Of a stretch of 64,000 bases of DNA, positions 51,085 to 60,238 are shown piece by piece (position 1 is the stretch's first letter; each line of letters begins with the position of its first letter). The notes under the pieces were generated by a model. It was not told the origin of the DNA and searched no databases. It saw nothing but the letters and a program-made list of their open reading frames with translations. The translations under genes were made by a program, and so were the position numbers. Location: assembly GCF_009754945.1 (NCBI RefSeq), contig NZ_WPIN01000013.1, positions 124,001 through 188,000 on the forward strand, given 5' to 3'. Source of the DNA: Spirosoma arboris. Its GTDB lineage: Bacteria; Bacteroidota; Bacteroidia; Cytophagales; Spirosomataceae.

Positions 51085-52632
51085 TTATTTCGGTGTCCGA
51101 TTATACTTCAGCAACTCATTTGCCCACGGAATAAAATAGGAGAAGTTGGGCGCATCTGTGTGACCGCCGTTATGTTGGCGCCAGGCCAGTTCCCCGTTTA
51201 GCAGACCCGTTAGAACAGGGGGCATTTTCTCGGCATTGTACTCGTTATTTACACTTAAGTCTCGTACTCCCAGCAATTTAAACACAGGTCCAGCGGCCAC
51301 GGTAGCCTTATAACTCCCCGCCTGATCGAGCCATCTGGCATCCCCTTTTTCGGGTATTCCGTAGCTAACAAAAGTAGGTCGTGGTGCACACAGTGCCAGT
51401 AATTCGTGTGAATCAATCGGAAGATCACAGCCTGTTTTGCGGCCAAATGATGATTCGTCAGTCGCGTATTTCAGGTAATTACCCGCCATCCAGTGGTAAC
51501 CACCACTACCCGCAAGGTTTTCAACAGCTTCGCCAAATACCCGGCGTTGTAGCGTAACCCCGCCTTTCCCCGATGAACCGATTAAAACCATGCCAAAACG
51601 CTGGTCAAAAGCCATTGTGACTAAGGCCGCTTTCCCATACCGCGAAACCCCTTCAATGCCTACCTGCTTAGCGTTGACCTGTGGCTCGGTTTCCAAATAA
51701 TCTAAAGCCCGTGAGGCTCCCCATGCCCAGGCTCTCAAGGCACCCCAATCATCAGGCTTGCGGGGCTGGCCTTTGTTCACTAAGCCAATGATACCCCGTG
51801 TCAGACCAGCTCCGTTGTCGGCCTGAATACTACTTGTTTCGAGTGTGCAATAGCCCCAGCCAGCTGCCAATAACTGTTCGGTTGGGGATGAGTCGGCGTT
51901 GGGGGCCGGCGCAAAAAAGTTAGGTCCGGGCAGGCGGGTAATGGGATCGTAAGCTGGATAACGGTCAAAAATGGCTTTCAACTCCGGATTTTGCTTGATC
52001 ATCATTTCCTTGAACGCCGTATTGATTTTTTCCATGTCAGCTAACGAAGGCTGGGCGGGAGCCGGTAAGGCCGGGGGCAAGAACCCAAACATTATCAGGA
52101 CCGGAATAGGGCCTTTTACATTCTGGGGTAATACCAGCACCATATTGATGTTCACATTGATTAACGGGTATTCGCTATTATCTACCTGACCAATCAGTTG
52201 TTTGGCTACTACCGGAATTCGGCCTACGAATTCGTTATCCGTAACTTTAGTAATCCAGGTTACTTTTGGTACGTTCTTAGGCACGCGGCCATACATTTCC
52301 CGTTCAAAATCGTCTATGATTTCGGGACGCCGAACTTTCCACCATTGCTCAGGTGTGGTGACTTTTTTCCCATTCTTCGTAGTCAGCACATCGGGTAGTT
52401 GCGGGCAGGGATCAGCCTGCGACTCGTCGTAATTAGCATGGTTTGGATCTGACTCGTTACCACTTGGACCGGGTCTTAGTTTTTTGATGCCCAGCTGTTG
52501 CATCATATTCGCCTGATCCTGAATGGCCGTGAGCGTTTTAAGGGGGGGATATTTACTACTGTCGATGCTTGCCTGTTGGGCCACTCCCTTAGTAAGGAAC
52601 ATTGACAACATAAGTATCAGATACTTTTGCAT
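51085..52632 (-). CDS. CE15-like glucuronoyl methylesterase
   Basis: This 515-residue exported protein (signal 1-18, ending TKGVA) is of the CE15 alpha/beta-hydrolase kind. The nucleophile elbow GIEGVSRYGKAALVTM holds Ser330, and the family's G-x-S-R-x-G-K motif is complete. The likely catalytic His491 lies in HNGGHTDAPNF. A 40-residue proline-rich insertion follows LIMFGFLPPALPAPAQP. CE15 enzymes cut esters between 4-O-methylglucuronate of xylan and lignin alcohols. It is the last gene of the leftward xylan operon, after an SGNH esterase, which fits removal of side groups from glucuronoxylan. Confidence 0.85.
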   Translation of the reverse strand: MQKYLILMLSMFLTKGVAQQASIDSSKYPPLKTLTAIQDQANMMQQLGIKKLRPGPSGNESDPNHANYDESQADPCPQLPDVLTTKNGKKVTTPEQWWKVRRPEIIDDFEREMYGRVPKNVPKVTWITKVTDNEFVGRIPVVAKQLIGQVDNSEYPLINVNINMVLVLPQNVKGPIPVLIMFGFLPPALPAPAQPSLADMEKINTAFKEMMIKQNPELKAIFDRYPAYDPITRLPGPNFFAPAPNADSSPTEQLLAAGWGYCTLETSSIQADNGAGLTRGIIGLVNKGQPRKPDDWGALRAWAWGASRALDYLETEPQVNAKQVGIEGVSRYGKAALVTMAFDQRFGMVLIGSSGKGGVTLQRRVFGEAVENLAGSGGYHWMAGNYLKYATDESSFGRKTGCDLPIDSHELLALCAPRPTFVSYGIPEKGDARWLDQAGSYKATVAAGPVFKLLGVRDLSVNNEYNAEKMPPVLTGLLNGELAWRQHNGGHTDAPNFSYFIPWANELLKYNRTPK

Positions 52633-52655
52633 AGGAATTGAGGTTTAGAGAAAGG

Positions 52656-54584
52656 TTATTGGTCAGTTCGGAAGGGCGAGGCAGGCAGACCTTCTTTGTT
52701 GTAGAGATTCGGATTTACGGGATTGTCGGCCCAGGCATAGCGAACGTATTGAGGAGCCGCTACTTCGTCGCTCCACACAATTACCTTTCCGTCTTCTATT
52801 TTCGCTTTCGCCCAGACAAACTTTTTGTCAGCACCGGCAATGGCGAATTCACTGGGTTCCTCGCCATCATTCGTTATCAGCCCTCCACCCGTATTGGTAA
52901 ATCTGACGACGATTTTATCCTTTTCAACCGTGGCAGATTGAACTAACGGACCTGAATACACGATGGCTTCTTTGTAAGCAGTTTTTATTGCTGCCAGCGC
53001 CAGCCTTTCGCCAACACCTTTTTTGTTATCGGGGTGAATATCGTTCCACTCGCCCAGGTCAATTGCTACGGCCATGGCGGTGTTAGGGAGTGCCAGGGTC
53101 TTAAGTTGCGCTTCTCTCAACACCGCCCAACTGCTTTCGGTTGGCTTATAATTGTAATCCATAAAGCCAGGTAGCTGTACATACAAGAAGGGTAGATCTC
53201 CTTGTCGCCATTTCTGTCGCCAGTCTTTTAGCAAAGCCGGAAGCAGGGCTGCATATTCCTGAGGTTTACCAGCATTACTTTCGCCCTGATACCAACAAAA
53301 TCCTTTGATTCCATAGTTAATTTCTGGAGCGACCATCGCATTATATAAGGCCGTTGGTTGATTCTGAGCATTAATCCCTCCAGCAGAATTCCCTCCTGCG
53401 AGAGGCCGATAGGCAGTACCTACTTTATAGTGCCAGGTTCCTTTCAGATCAACAGTGTCGGCTCCGGCGAAAAGACAGTAAGGTTTGTCGGGTACGAAGC
53501 CGCCTTTACCAGCGTTGTTGGTTACCCGCACGACCAGTAGGTTTTTGCCCGCTTTCAGAACATCGGCTGGCACTGAATAGCGCCGTTGAGGATACATATA
53601 GGTAGTTTTTCCAACCGACTTGCCATTAATGTAGAGTTCGTCAGCGTCAACGATGCGTCCCAGAAATACTTTGGCGGGTTTACCCACCATCGAAGCGGGT
53701 ACGTCGATTTCTTTTCGGTACCAAACAACCCCATTCAAATCCCGGATACCCTGATCTTCCCAATAGCCCGGAACGTTAATTGGATGCCAGCCTTTGGGTA
53801 TGTATGCAGCATCGTACCATTTTGTACTTCCCGATAAACCTAAATCGACGGGCGGAACGGGTCTATTCGTATTCGTTTGTTGTCGGCGGCTCAGGCTATT
53901 GATATAGGTCGTGTCTTTATTCTTTTCAATAGTCGCCTTCAGTGTCGAAAATTCGGCCAGGCTTTCTTCACTAGTCCAGGCCTCAATGGGCGTGCCTCCT
54001 ACACTGGCGTTGATGATACCTATGGGTATCTTATAGCGTTCGTAGAGTTTTTTGGCGAAGAAGTAAGCAACAGCAGAAAAAGGGCGTACATCCTCGCCCA
54101 CGGCTGATTTCCACTGACCATTTGGCAGATCGGCCTGGGGAGCTTGAAGGTTCGTTAAGGTCGGTATCCAGAACTGCCGAATTTGTGGGTAATTGGCTTC
54201 TGCAATTTCGTTGGCATACGTAACGTCGTGGATATTCATCTGATGCACCATGTTGCTTTGCCCACTACAAAACCAGACGTCACCCAATAAAATATCGTTG
54301 AGCAGAAGCCGTGACTTGCCGACTATCTCCATCGTGAATGGGCCTCCTGCCGACATAGAGGGCAGCTTCACTAACCACTGTCTGGTAGTGTTGGTTACCG
54401 TTTTGTAGTTTTTGTTTTTAAACCGCACCGTAATTGGCTCGCCGGGAGTAGCCCATCCCCAAATATTGAGCGGAACATCTCGTTGCAGCACCATTCCATC
54501 GCTGATCAGCTTAGGCAACCGGAGCTGGGCGTGGACTGCTGTATGGGCAATGAAAAGAAAACAGAGTAAGGCAAAACGTTTCAT
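52656..54584 (-). CDS. SGNH acetylesterase (sialate O-acetylesterase/acetylxylan esterase family)
   Basis: This 642-residue exported protein (signal 1-19) has the SGNH blocks DVWFCSGQSNMVHQM, IGIINASVGGTPIEAWTS, GFCWYQGESNAGKPQE and DIHPDNKKGVGERLA. Between the second and third blocks is an inserted beta-sandwich of the beta-galactosidase jelly-roll type (about 250-345: GVVWYRKEIDVPASM; RIVDADELYINGKSVGKT). That makes it about 120 residues longer than the paralogue at 44198. Family names call it sialate O-acetylesterase, but its place among GH10, GH115 and CE15 genes points to acetylxylan as the substrate. Confidence 0.85.
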   Translation of the reverse strand: MKRFALLCFLFIAHTAVHAQLRLPKLISDGMVLQRDVPLNIWGWATPGEPITVRFKNKNYKTVTNTTRQWLVKLPSMSAGGPFTMEIVGKSRLLLNDILLGDVWFCSGQSNMVHQMNIHDVTYANEIAEANYPQIRQFWIPTLTNLQAPQADLPNGQWKSAVGEDVRPFSAVAYFFAKKLYERYKIPIGIINASVGGTPIEAWTSEESLAEFSTLKATIEKNKDTTYINSLSRRQQTNTNRPVPPVDLGLSGSTKWYDAAYIPKGWHPINVPGYWEDQGIRDLNGVVWYRKEIDVPASMVGKPAKVFLGRIVDADELYINGKSVGKTTYMYPQRRYSVPADVLKAGKNLLVVRVTNNAGKGGFVPDKPYCLFAGADTVDLKGTWHYKVGTAYRPLAGGNSAGGINAQNQPTALYNAMVAPEINYGIKGFCWYQGESNAGKPQEYAALLPALLKDWRQKWRQGDLPFLYVQLPGFMDYNYKPTESSWAVLREAQLKTLALPNTAMAVAIDLGEWNDIHPDNKKGVGERLALAAIKTAYKEAIVYSGPLVQSATVEKDKIVVRFTNTGGGLITNDGEEPSEFAIAGADKKFVWAKAKIEDGKVIVWSDEVAAPQYVRYAWADNPVNPNLYNKEGLPASPFRTDQ

Positions 54585-54599
54585 TAGGTGTTAAGGTAT

Positions 54600-54671
54600 T
54601 TTTTCGACAGGATTAACAAGATTGATTATGTCGTTTAAAATTCTGCCAATCTTGTTAATCCTGTCGAAAAA
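54600..54671. terminator. 25-bp perfect inverted repeat, probable terminator
   Basis: Arms 54600-54624 and 54647-54671 are exact reverse complements over 25 bases (core GACAGGATTAACAAGATTG), with a 22-base loop. The outer ends are T and A runs, so the hairpin could terminate transcription in either direction. It lies between two leftward genes and is related in sequence to the repeat at 42851-42934. Confidence 0.75.
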
Positions 54672-54676
54672 GGTAG

Positions 54677-57175
54677 TTATTGTTTAACCGTCTCTTCCGG
54701 ACCGAGATAACTTTGTTCAAGACCACCGAAATCAAGGACCAATTTTTGGAGAACAACGCCGGGGTTTACCATCCAGAATTTTACCGTGTGTTTTCCGGCT
54801 GTGGCAATTTTGTGCGTCGTGGATTTAATGATGATATTCTCCGACACCCATTTATTCCAGATGCCTTTGTCGCTGGTTTTATCTTCTTTATTCAGGCTAA
54901 GGAGTTGTGGGATTTCATCATCCACCGACATGGCGTATTGCAGACCGTTTTCGTCCCGGAAAAGATTTAACGTAGGGGAGAAGTAAGCGTTGATCGAGCA
55001 TTCCCCTGCTTTATCCGTGACGATCTCGTACTCCAGGTGGGGCGCATTCCCACCTGGCTTTTGCTCGCTGGCTGTTACCGGGAAGGGTGTAATAGCCGAC
55101 CCCGTTCGGCCATGATCTGGCAAGACTTTCCAGCTAATCCCACCAGTAGTTACGGCTTTGGTATAGTGGTCAGCATCGATGGAAATTCCATGTTTGGCAG
55201 GCTGAACGGGAGTCGTTTTAGGTCTTGACCCTACAGCCGAATCTGGTGAGAGATACTGAACTGTTGGTATTTTTTGCTGGTTGGGCTGCTGCCAGTACGT
55301 ATAGCCAATGTGGGTCTGACTCATCAGGTGATTCCATTTGCCCTTATTCAGGCGATGATATGCCAAGGTAATTAATGAATCCTTGACGTACAGTTCATTT
55401 ACTTTATCGGCATACTGGTTGGTTTCTTTCCACTTATTCACATAAGCCTGTTTATTCAACGCTACGGTATAGTACATCTCATTCAGGTTCGAACAGGCTT
55501 TAATCGGGTGCAGAACCAGTTGAAAATAAGCGTCTTTATACATTTCGGTTAATTCATTGTTTATGCTTTCCGCTTTAATCAGAAGTTCTTTATACGCGTC
55601 GACTACTGTTTTCCATTCGCCAGAAGCTAAACTATAGGTATTTGCATCGAGCAGTTCTGGTTTTCGTCGGGCATTGTACTTTCCATAGTTCGCCAGCAAC
55701 CTGGCAATGTCGTTGGCATGCGATTTCCCGAATTGATCGGCGGCCCAATGTTCTGTATAAGCAGTCAGTTGGTCTGCGTCAATTTTTTTGGGATTCCAGG
55801 CATAGTCCAGAAAGAAAGAAATCGGAAATTCCATGGGTTTAATGTCGCCAACGTTGACAATCCAGATGTCGCGCACGTTGTATTCCCAGGCTAAGTGCAT
55901 TTGTTCCCAGATACGCGGAAGTGGATTGGTATTTAGCCATTTATAGTTACGCGGTCCGCCGACGTAATCGAAATGATAGTAGATGCCATAGCCCCCTTTA
56001 CGCGGTTTTTCATCTAGCCTGGGAAGTTTACGCAGGTTCCCCCAGTTATCGTCGGAAAGTAGCAGCGTTACATCATCGGGCACCCGCATCCCCTTGTCGT
56101 AATAATCCTGAACCTCTTTGTAGAGCGCCCATAGTTGCGGAGTTTCTGTTGCTGGTTTGCCAGTTACCTCATTGATAATGGCGCGCTGATCGGTTACAAT
56201 TTGTTCCAGCAATGCGGTAGCCGTTTCTCTGGACATCGGTGCGTCGCCATCGCCCCGCATGCCAACACTCACAATTTTTTCGTTCGTGGCTCGCTTAATA
56301 CCATCACGCCAGAACTGTTGTAGTTTTTCTTTGTTTGTTTCATAATTCCAGGGGCCTCCGCCTACTCTACGCCATTCGTCGTGCGCCCGCATTAGAGGCT
56401 CGTGGTGCGATGTGCCAATGACAATGCCATATTTATCAGCGGCTTTGATGTTCAGAGAGTCATCGGCGTAAAAAGCATTGCCCCACATGGCAGGCCATAT
56501 ATAGTTGCCTTTCAACCGGAGAACCAGTTCAAAAAACTTCTCGTAGAATAGGTGGTTAAAGCCGCCAAATTTTTCTTTCGTCCAGCCCGAAAGTGCCGGG
56601 GCTTCATCGTTGATAAAAAGACCTCTGTATTTTACGTTCGGTGCATCGGTCAGGTTAATCTTTTCGTTAATGAAAAGCTCTTTCTGGTGCACTACGGGTA
56701 CGTCGGCCCACCAGTGCCAGGGCGATATCCCCATTTGTTTGGACAACTCGAATACGCCATAAGCGGCACCCCGTCGGTCATTCCCGGCAATGAGTAGCGT
56801 ATGAGTTATACCCGGAGCCGGATTCGTAATGGTTTGTACTAACGAGGCTTCCCATTTTTTATCAATTGCACTCGTATTGATCTTCCTTTGCGAAGCCAGT
56901 TGTTTTATGAAAGATGACTGTTGTAACGTCCCAATGGCAATGACGTTTTTATAGTTGCTACTGATAGCCGTAACAATAGGAATCTTTTTGCCGGTTACTT
57001 GCTCAATGTCCTGTTGCAGTAGTGTTGCGGCTGTTTTTACCAGTTCGGGTTCATGACTATCAATATAAATCACCGCTTTCGTAACTGCGAAAGCGGATTT
57101 GTCTACCAGGATACGCTGAGCCCAGCCTGAGGATGAAAGAAGGATGAACAGACTTACAAGTAGGGTTGCTTTCAT
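54677..57175 (-). CDS. GH115 xylan alpha-1,2-glucuronosidase
   Basis: This 832-residue exported protein (signal 1-19) has the GH115 layout. The N-terminal domain carries VIAIGTLQQSSFIKQL and GNDRRGAAYGVFELSKQMG. The catalytic barrel carries GNYIWPAMWGNAFYADD, GTSHHEPLMRAHDEW, GMRGDGDAPM, DDNWGNLRKLP and FDYVGGPRNYKWLNT. A helical part and a C-terminal beta domain follow. GH115 enzymes remove 4-O-methylglucuronic acid from inner and terminal positions of xylan. It lies between the GH10 xylanase and the esterases, with which it would debranch glucuronoxylan. Confidence 0.92.
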   Translation of the reverse strand: MKATLLVSLFILLSSSGWAQRILVDKSAFAVTKAVIYIDSHEPELVKTAATLLQQDIEQVTGKKIPIVTAISSNYKNVIAIGTLQQSSFIKQLASQRKINTSAIDKKWEASLVQTITNPAPGITHTLLIAGNDRRGAAYGVFELSKQMGISPWHWWADVPVVHQKELFINEKINLTDAPNVKYRGLFINDEAPALSGWTKEKFGGFNHLFYEKFFELVLRLKGNYIWPAMWGNAFYADDSLNIKAADKYGIVIGTSHHEPLMRAHDEWRRVGGGPWNYETNKEKLQQFWRDGIKRATNEKIVSVGMRGDGDAPMSRETATALLEQIVTDQRAIINEVTGKPATETPQLWALYKEVQDYYDKGMRVPDDVTLLLSDDNWGNLRKLPRLDEKPRKGGYGIYYHFDYVGGPRNYKWLNTNPLPRIWEQMHLAWEYNVRDIWIVNVGDIKPMEFPISFFLDYAWNPKKIDADQLTAYTEHWAADQFGKSHANDIARLLANYGKYNARRKPELLDANTYSLASGEWKTVVDAYKELLIKAESINNELTEMYKDAYFQLVLHPIKACSNLNEMYYTVALNKQAYVNKWKETNQYADKVNELYVKDSLITLAYHRLNKGKWNHLMSQTHIGYTYWQQPNQQKIPTVQYLSPDSAVGSRPKTTPVQPAKHGISIDADHYTKAVTTGGISWKVLPDHGRTGSAITPFPVTASEQKPGGNAPHLEYEIVTDKAGECSINAYFSPTLNLFRDENGLQYAMSVDDEIPQLLSLNKEDKTSDKGIWNKWVSENIIIKSTTHKIATAGKHTVKFWMVNPGVVLQKLVLDFGGLEQSYLGPEETVKQ

Positions 57176-57219
57176 TTTGCTATCGACATTAAGTATCGAA
57201 AGGAGTGAATGGGCTTGCT

Positions 57220-58308
57220 TTAAAAATTCACCACGCCCTCAAACGCTTTCTTAGGCTGGCCACTCTGGTCAAATAACAGCGGATAATCTTTGCGGCCTGC
57301 AACGGGGAAATTATCCAGCCAGGAGTACCGATCAGATAGGTTCCAGAATGTAACGCCGGTGATTTTGTCGCGATGCTTACGAAATACCTCGAACAGCATT
57401 TTGTAATGGGCTGCCTGTTTATCAGCGATTTCTGGCGTAAACTCGCTTTTGTCTGAATCGCGACGTTCCCGACGCTCGTGCTCCTTGGGGTAGACGGATA
57501 CGTCGACTTCTGTAAACTGCACCTTTAGGCCCAGGCTGGCAAACTTGTTGATCGACTCCTCTAATTCGTGTCGGGTAGGTTCGTAAATGGACCAGTGAGC
57601 CTGTAAACCGACTCCATCAATGGGTACCATTTTGTCCTTTAGTTTTTTCAGCAACTGGTAAATCCGATTCCGCTTCGAGGCATCTTCGGTATTGTAATCG
57701 TTGTAGAATAGTTGGGCCGATGGATCTGCTTCGTGGGCATATTGAAAGGCCTTTTCGATGTAGTCTTCGCCGATGATCTCGTAAAATTTCGATTGACGGT
57801 AGATGCTTTTACCAGTATCAGGAACTGCTTCATTCACGACGTCCCAGGCGTAAATTTTACCTTTATATCGGCCCATAACGTCGGTAATATGCCGTTTTAG
57901 CCGGGTGAGCAACACGTCACGACTTACGGTTTTTCCCGTTGAATCAGTAAAAAACCAGCGGGGCGTCTGGTTGTGCCAACAGAGCGTATGACCTCGTAGT
58001 TTGATATTGTTCTGCTGGGCAAAATCGGCGATGGCATCAGCATCTTTCCAGTTGTAACGGTTCTCTTCTGGATGTATAGGCCCCATTTTCATGGCATTTT
58101 CGGGCGTTATACTGTTGAATTGGACTTTGATCAATTCAGCATCCGGCCCCGGCTGTATCATCCGTGGATTAACGGCCACACCAATTGGAAAATAAGACTT
58201 ATAGGCTTCTTTGAGCGTAGGCTGATTGATTGGATCGGCGGGAGGGAGTGTTGCCCCCAAGACGATAAAGCTCCCAATCAGAAGCGCTAATCCCGTTCGT
58301 TTTTTCAT
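57220..58308 (-). CDS. GH10 endo-1,4-beta-xylanase
   Basis: This is a 362-residue single-domain GH10 enzyme with an N-terminal signal (about 1-20) and no carbohydrate-binding module. The barrel shows FNSITPENAMKMGPIHPEE, RGHTLCWHNQTPRWFF, the acid/base Glu160 in AWDVVNEAVPD, and the nucleophile Glu267 in LKVQFTEVDVSVYP. Its size is normal for the family. It cuts the xylan backbone. Coming directly after SusD in the operon, it may be periplasmic and act on imported xylo-oligosaccharides, since no surface-anchoring Cys is present. Confidence 0.93.
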   Translation of the reverse strand: MKKRTGLALLIGSFIVLGATLPPADPINQPTLKEAYKSYFPIGVAVNPRMIQPGPDAELIKVQFNSITPENAMKMGPIHPEENRYNWKDADAIADFAQQNNIKLRGHTLCWHNQTPRWFFTDSTGKTVSRDVLLTRLKRHITDVMGRYKGKIYAWDVVNEAVPDTGKSIYRQSKFYEIIGEDYIEKAFQYAHEADPSAQLFYNDYNTEDASKRNRIYQLLKKLKDKMVPIDGVGLQAHWSIYEPTRHELEESINKFASLGLKVQFTEVDVSVYPKEHERRERRDSDKSEFTPEIADKQAAHYKMLFEVFRKHRDKITGVTFWNLSDRYSWLDNFPVAGRKDYPLLFDQSGQPKKAFEGVVNF

Positions 58309-58335
58309 GAGTAGTTAGGGGAAGGTGAAATGAAT

Positions 58336-58385
58336 AATGTAGAATGGATAATGAGTCTACTGAAAAACATTATCCATTCTACATT
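58336..58385. terminator. 18-bp perfect inverted repeat between SusD and xylanase genes
   Basis: AATGTAGAATGGATAATG (58336-58353) and CATTATCCATTCTACATT (58368-58385) are exact complements with a 14-base loop. The hairpin sits between the SusD and GH10 genes and may separate levels of the binding proteins from those of the enzymes. Confidence 0.65.
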
Positions 58386-58409
58386 ACTCATTATCAATTA
58401 TATACCTGC

Positions 58410-60224
58410 TCAGTAGCCCGGATTTTGCGGGAACTTTGGCCCGTCTACAACGCGGTCGATTTGCGATTGTGGAATGGGGCGTAGCATATTAAAGTCCTGT
58501 ATGTAAGGAGCTGCCTCTGGATTCCAGGCTTTCACGCGACGAACCAGCGAACGAGTTCGAACCAAATCTTGCCAGCGTTGCCATTCACCGAAAAACTCAC
58601 GGCTCCGCTCGTCCAGAATAAAATCTACCGTTAGGTCAGCTGGGGTGATTGTCATCGCGGTAACAGCCGCTGTATTCTGCACTGCCGTGTTTGTTTTGCG
58701 ATAAGCCGCCCGTTGGCGCACGACGTTAATGAGCGCAGCTGCCTTCGTTGCGTCACCTGCTTTCAGGTAGGCTTCAGCTCCGGTCAGATACACATCCGAA
58801 AAGCGGTATAAAACCACTGGGCGCGTTGATGGATCGTTGATGTTGGCCCCCCGACTAGGGTCCATGAATTTCTTTAGCGCAGGGTAAATCGCGTTATTCC
58901 ATAGGCTCGGCGGTACTACAATTCCTTTAAAGGGTCTTGTCCCAATAAACTGGGGAGCACCAGCTACTTCATAGTCCGTAAACAAGACCGTTGTATCAAC
59001 GCCCACAACCGTTGTATAACCAATCCCCCGGCTGTTGTTAGCGGTTGTGGCCGTATTCGTAACCGACGTATTCGCGATGTAAACGGTATAGAATGAATTG
59101 GCGAACCGCGAATCGACATCGCGTTTGGTAAAGGCCTGATCCAGGAAGTAATTCTTCCCCGAATTATCACCCGATGGCCATTTGTAGCTGTTGGGGCGCA
59201 TCCGAATAAAAGGCCGTCCGTAATACGAATCCCGAAGCATGCCTGAAGGGCCCGCAAAAACCAAGGTTCCAGCGGCATTTTTGTAGGCGTTGACGGTGCT
59301 GTTGGTCGGGTAATTCCAGTTGGTGAGCCAGGGCGTCAGGTTTTGCGCAGCGCCACCAGCGGCCTGACCACCTACGGTGTAATAGCCATATTTAGGATCA
59401 GAAGAGTGATCGCTGACGAACATGGATTCTTTGCCGTAATCATTGGCTGGTAGAAACGCGTCGCCGAAATCTTGCCACAGGTCCAGGCCGTAAGTGCCTT
59501 TGTTGGCAATGATATCTGCGCAGATCGAAGCCGCCTGGGTGAAGTCATCCGCTGTATTGTTTAGCCAGCCACGAGTCAGGTAGGCTTTGGCTAGCAACAG
59601 TTGCGCCACTGGTTTGGTAGCCGCTTTCCCCAGAAAGGGAGCCGTTGGCTGATTCGGTAAATCAGTAGCCGCTTCCGTCAAGTCTTTGATAATCTGTTCG
59701 TAAACTTGCGCTACTGGCTGACGTGAATCGGCCTGAGACGGTACCGTGATAAAGGTCGTATGCAGGGGAACATCGCCAAAGGTCTGTACTAAATAAAAGT
59801 ACCAGAAACCCCGTAAAAACTTGGCCTGTGCCAGATATTGTCGGCGGGTAGCATCGGGTAGGTCAACGGTTTGTCCATATTGCAGTACGCCATTTAAGGT
59901 ATTAATGTCCTGGAATGCCACGTTCCAGGCAGCGCCAAAGTTACCGCTATTAAGCCCGTTATAGGTGTAAACGGGGCTTCCTCCTGAACTGGCTCCCTGC
60001 AAAAACTCGTCGGTTCCTCCCTGCATTTCTACGGTGAACCCTTCGGTACCCCAGTCTGATCGAATATCGTTATAGACCCCGGCGATTCCGCCTAACACAC
60101 CAGAAGCACTGTTAAAGAACGAAGGGACAACTTGTGATTGGGGGTGCTCCTCCAGCAATTTTTCACAACCTGTGCTGAAAAAAGCAATCAGACCAAGAAC
60201 GCACCCTATTTTTATGGTTTTCAT
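58410..60224 (-). CDS. SusD-like surface lipoprotein (xylan locus)
   Basis: This 604-residue RagB/SusD protein has a lipoprotein signal (Cys20 in FFSTGCEKLL). The N-terminal block includes RQYLAQAKFLRGFWYFYLVQ and VYEQIIKDLTEAATDLP. The C-terminal family block includes VVLYRFSDVYLTGAEAYLKA, LDERSREFFGEWQRWQDL and PIPQSQIDRV. It would bind xylan or xylo-oligosaccharides and cap the SusC barrel encoded 14 bases upstream in the same operon. Confidence 0.92.
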   Translation of the reverse strand: MKTIKIGCVLGLIAFFSTGCEKLLEEHPQSQVVPSFFNSASGVLGGIAGVYNDIRSDWGTEGFTVEMQGGTDEFLQGASSGGSPVYTYNGLNSGNFGAAWNVAFQDINTLNGVLQYGQTVDLPDATRRQYLAQAKFLRGFWYFYLVQTFGDVPLHTTFITVPSQADSRQPVAQVYEQIIKDLTEAATDLPNQPTAPFLGKAATKPVAQLLLAKAYLTRGWLNNTADDFTQAASICADIIANKGTYGLDLWQDFGDAFLPANDYGKESMFVSDHSSDPKYGYYTVGGQAAGGAAQNLTPWLTNWNYPTNSTVNAYKNAAGTLVFAGPSGMLRDSYYGRPFIRMRPNSYKWPSGDNSGKNYFLDQAFTKRDVDSRFANSFYTVYIANTSVTNTATTANNSRGIGYTTVVGVDTTVLFTDYEVAGAPQFIGTRPFKGIVVPPSLWNNAIYPALKKFMDPSRGANINDPSTRPVVLYRFSDVYLTGAEAYLKAGDATKAAALINVVRQRAAYRKTNTAVQNTAAVTAMTITPADLTVDFILDERSREFFGEWQRWQDLVRTRSLVRRVKAWNPEAAPYIQDFNMLRPIPQSQIDRVVDGPKFPQNPGY

Positions 60225-60238
60225 TGTCGTGCTGATAA

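Noticed and set aside
55940-55965. GCGGTCCGCCGAC in the GH115 gene as another 16-bp element
   Set aside because: It encodes the family-conserved DYVGGPRNY motif and causes no insertion; the match is chance.
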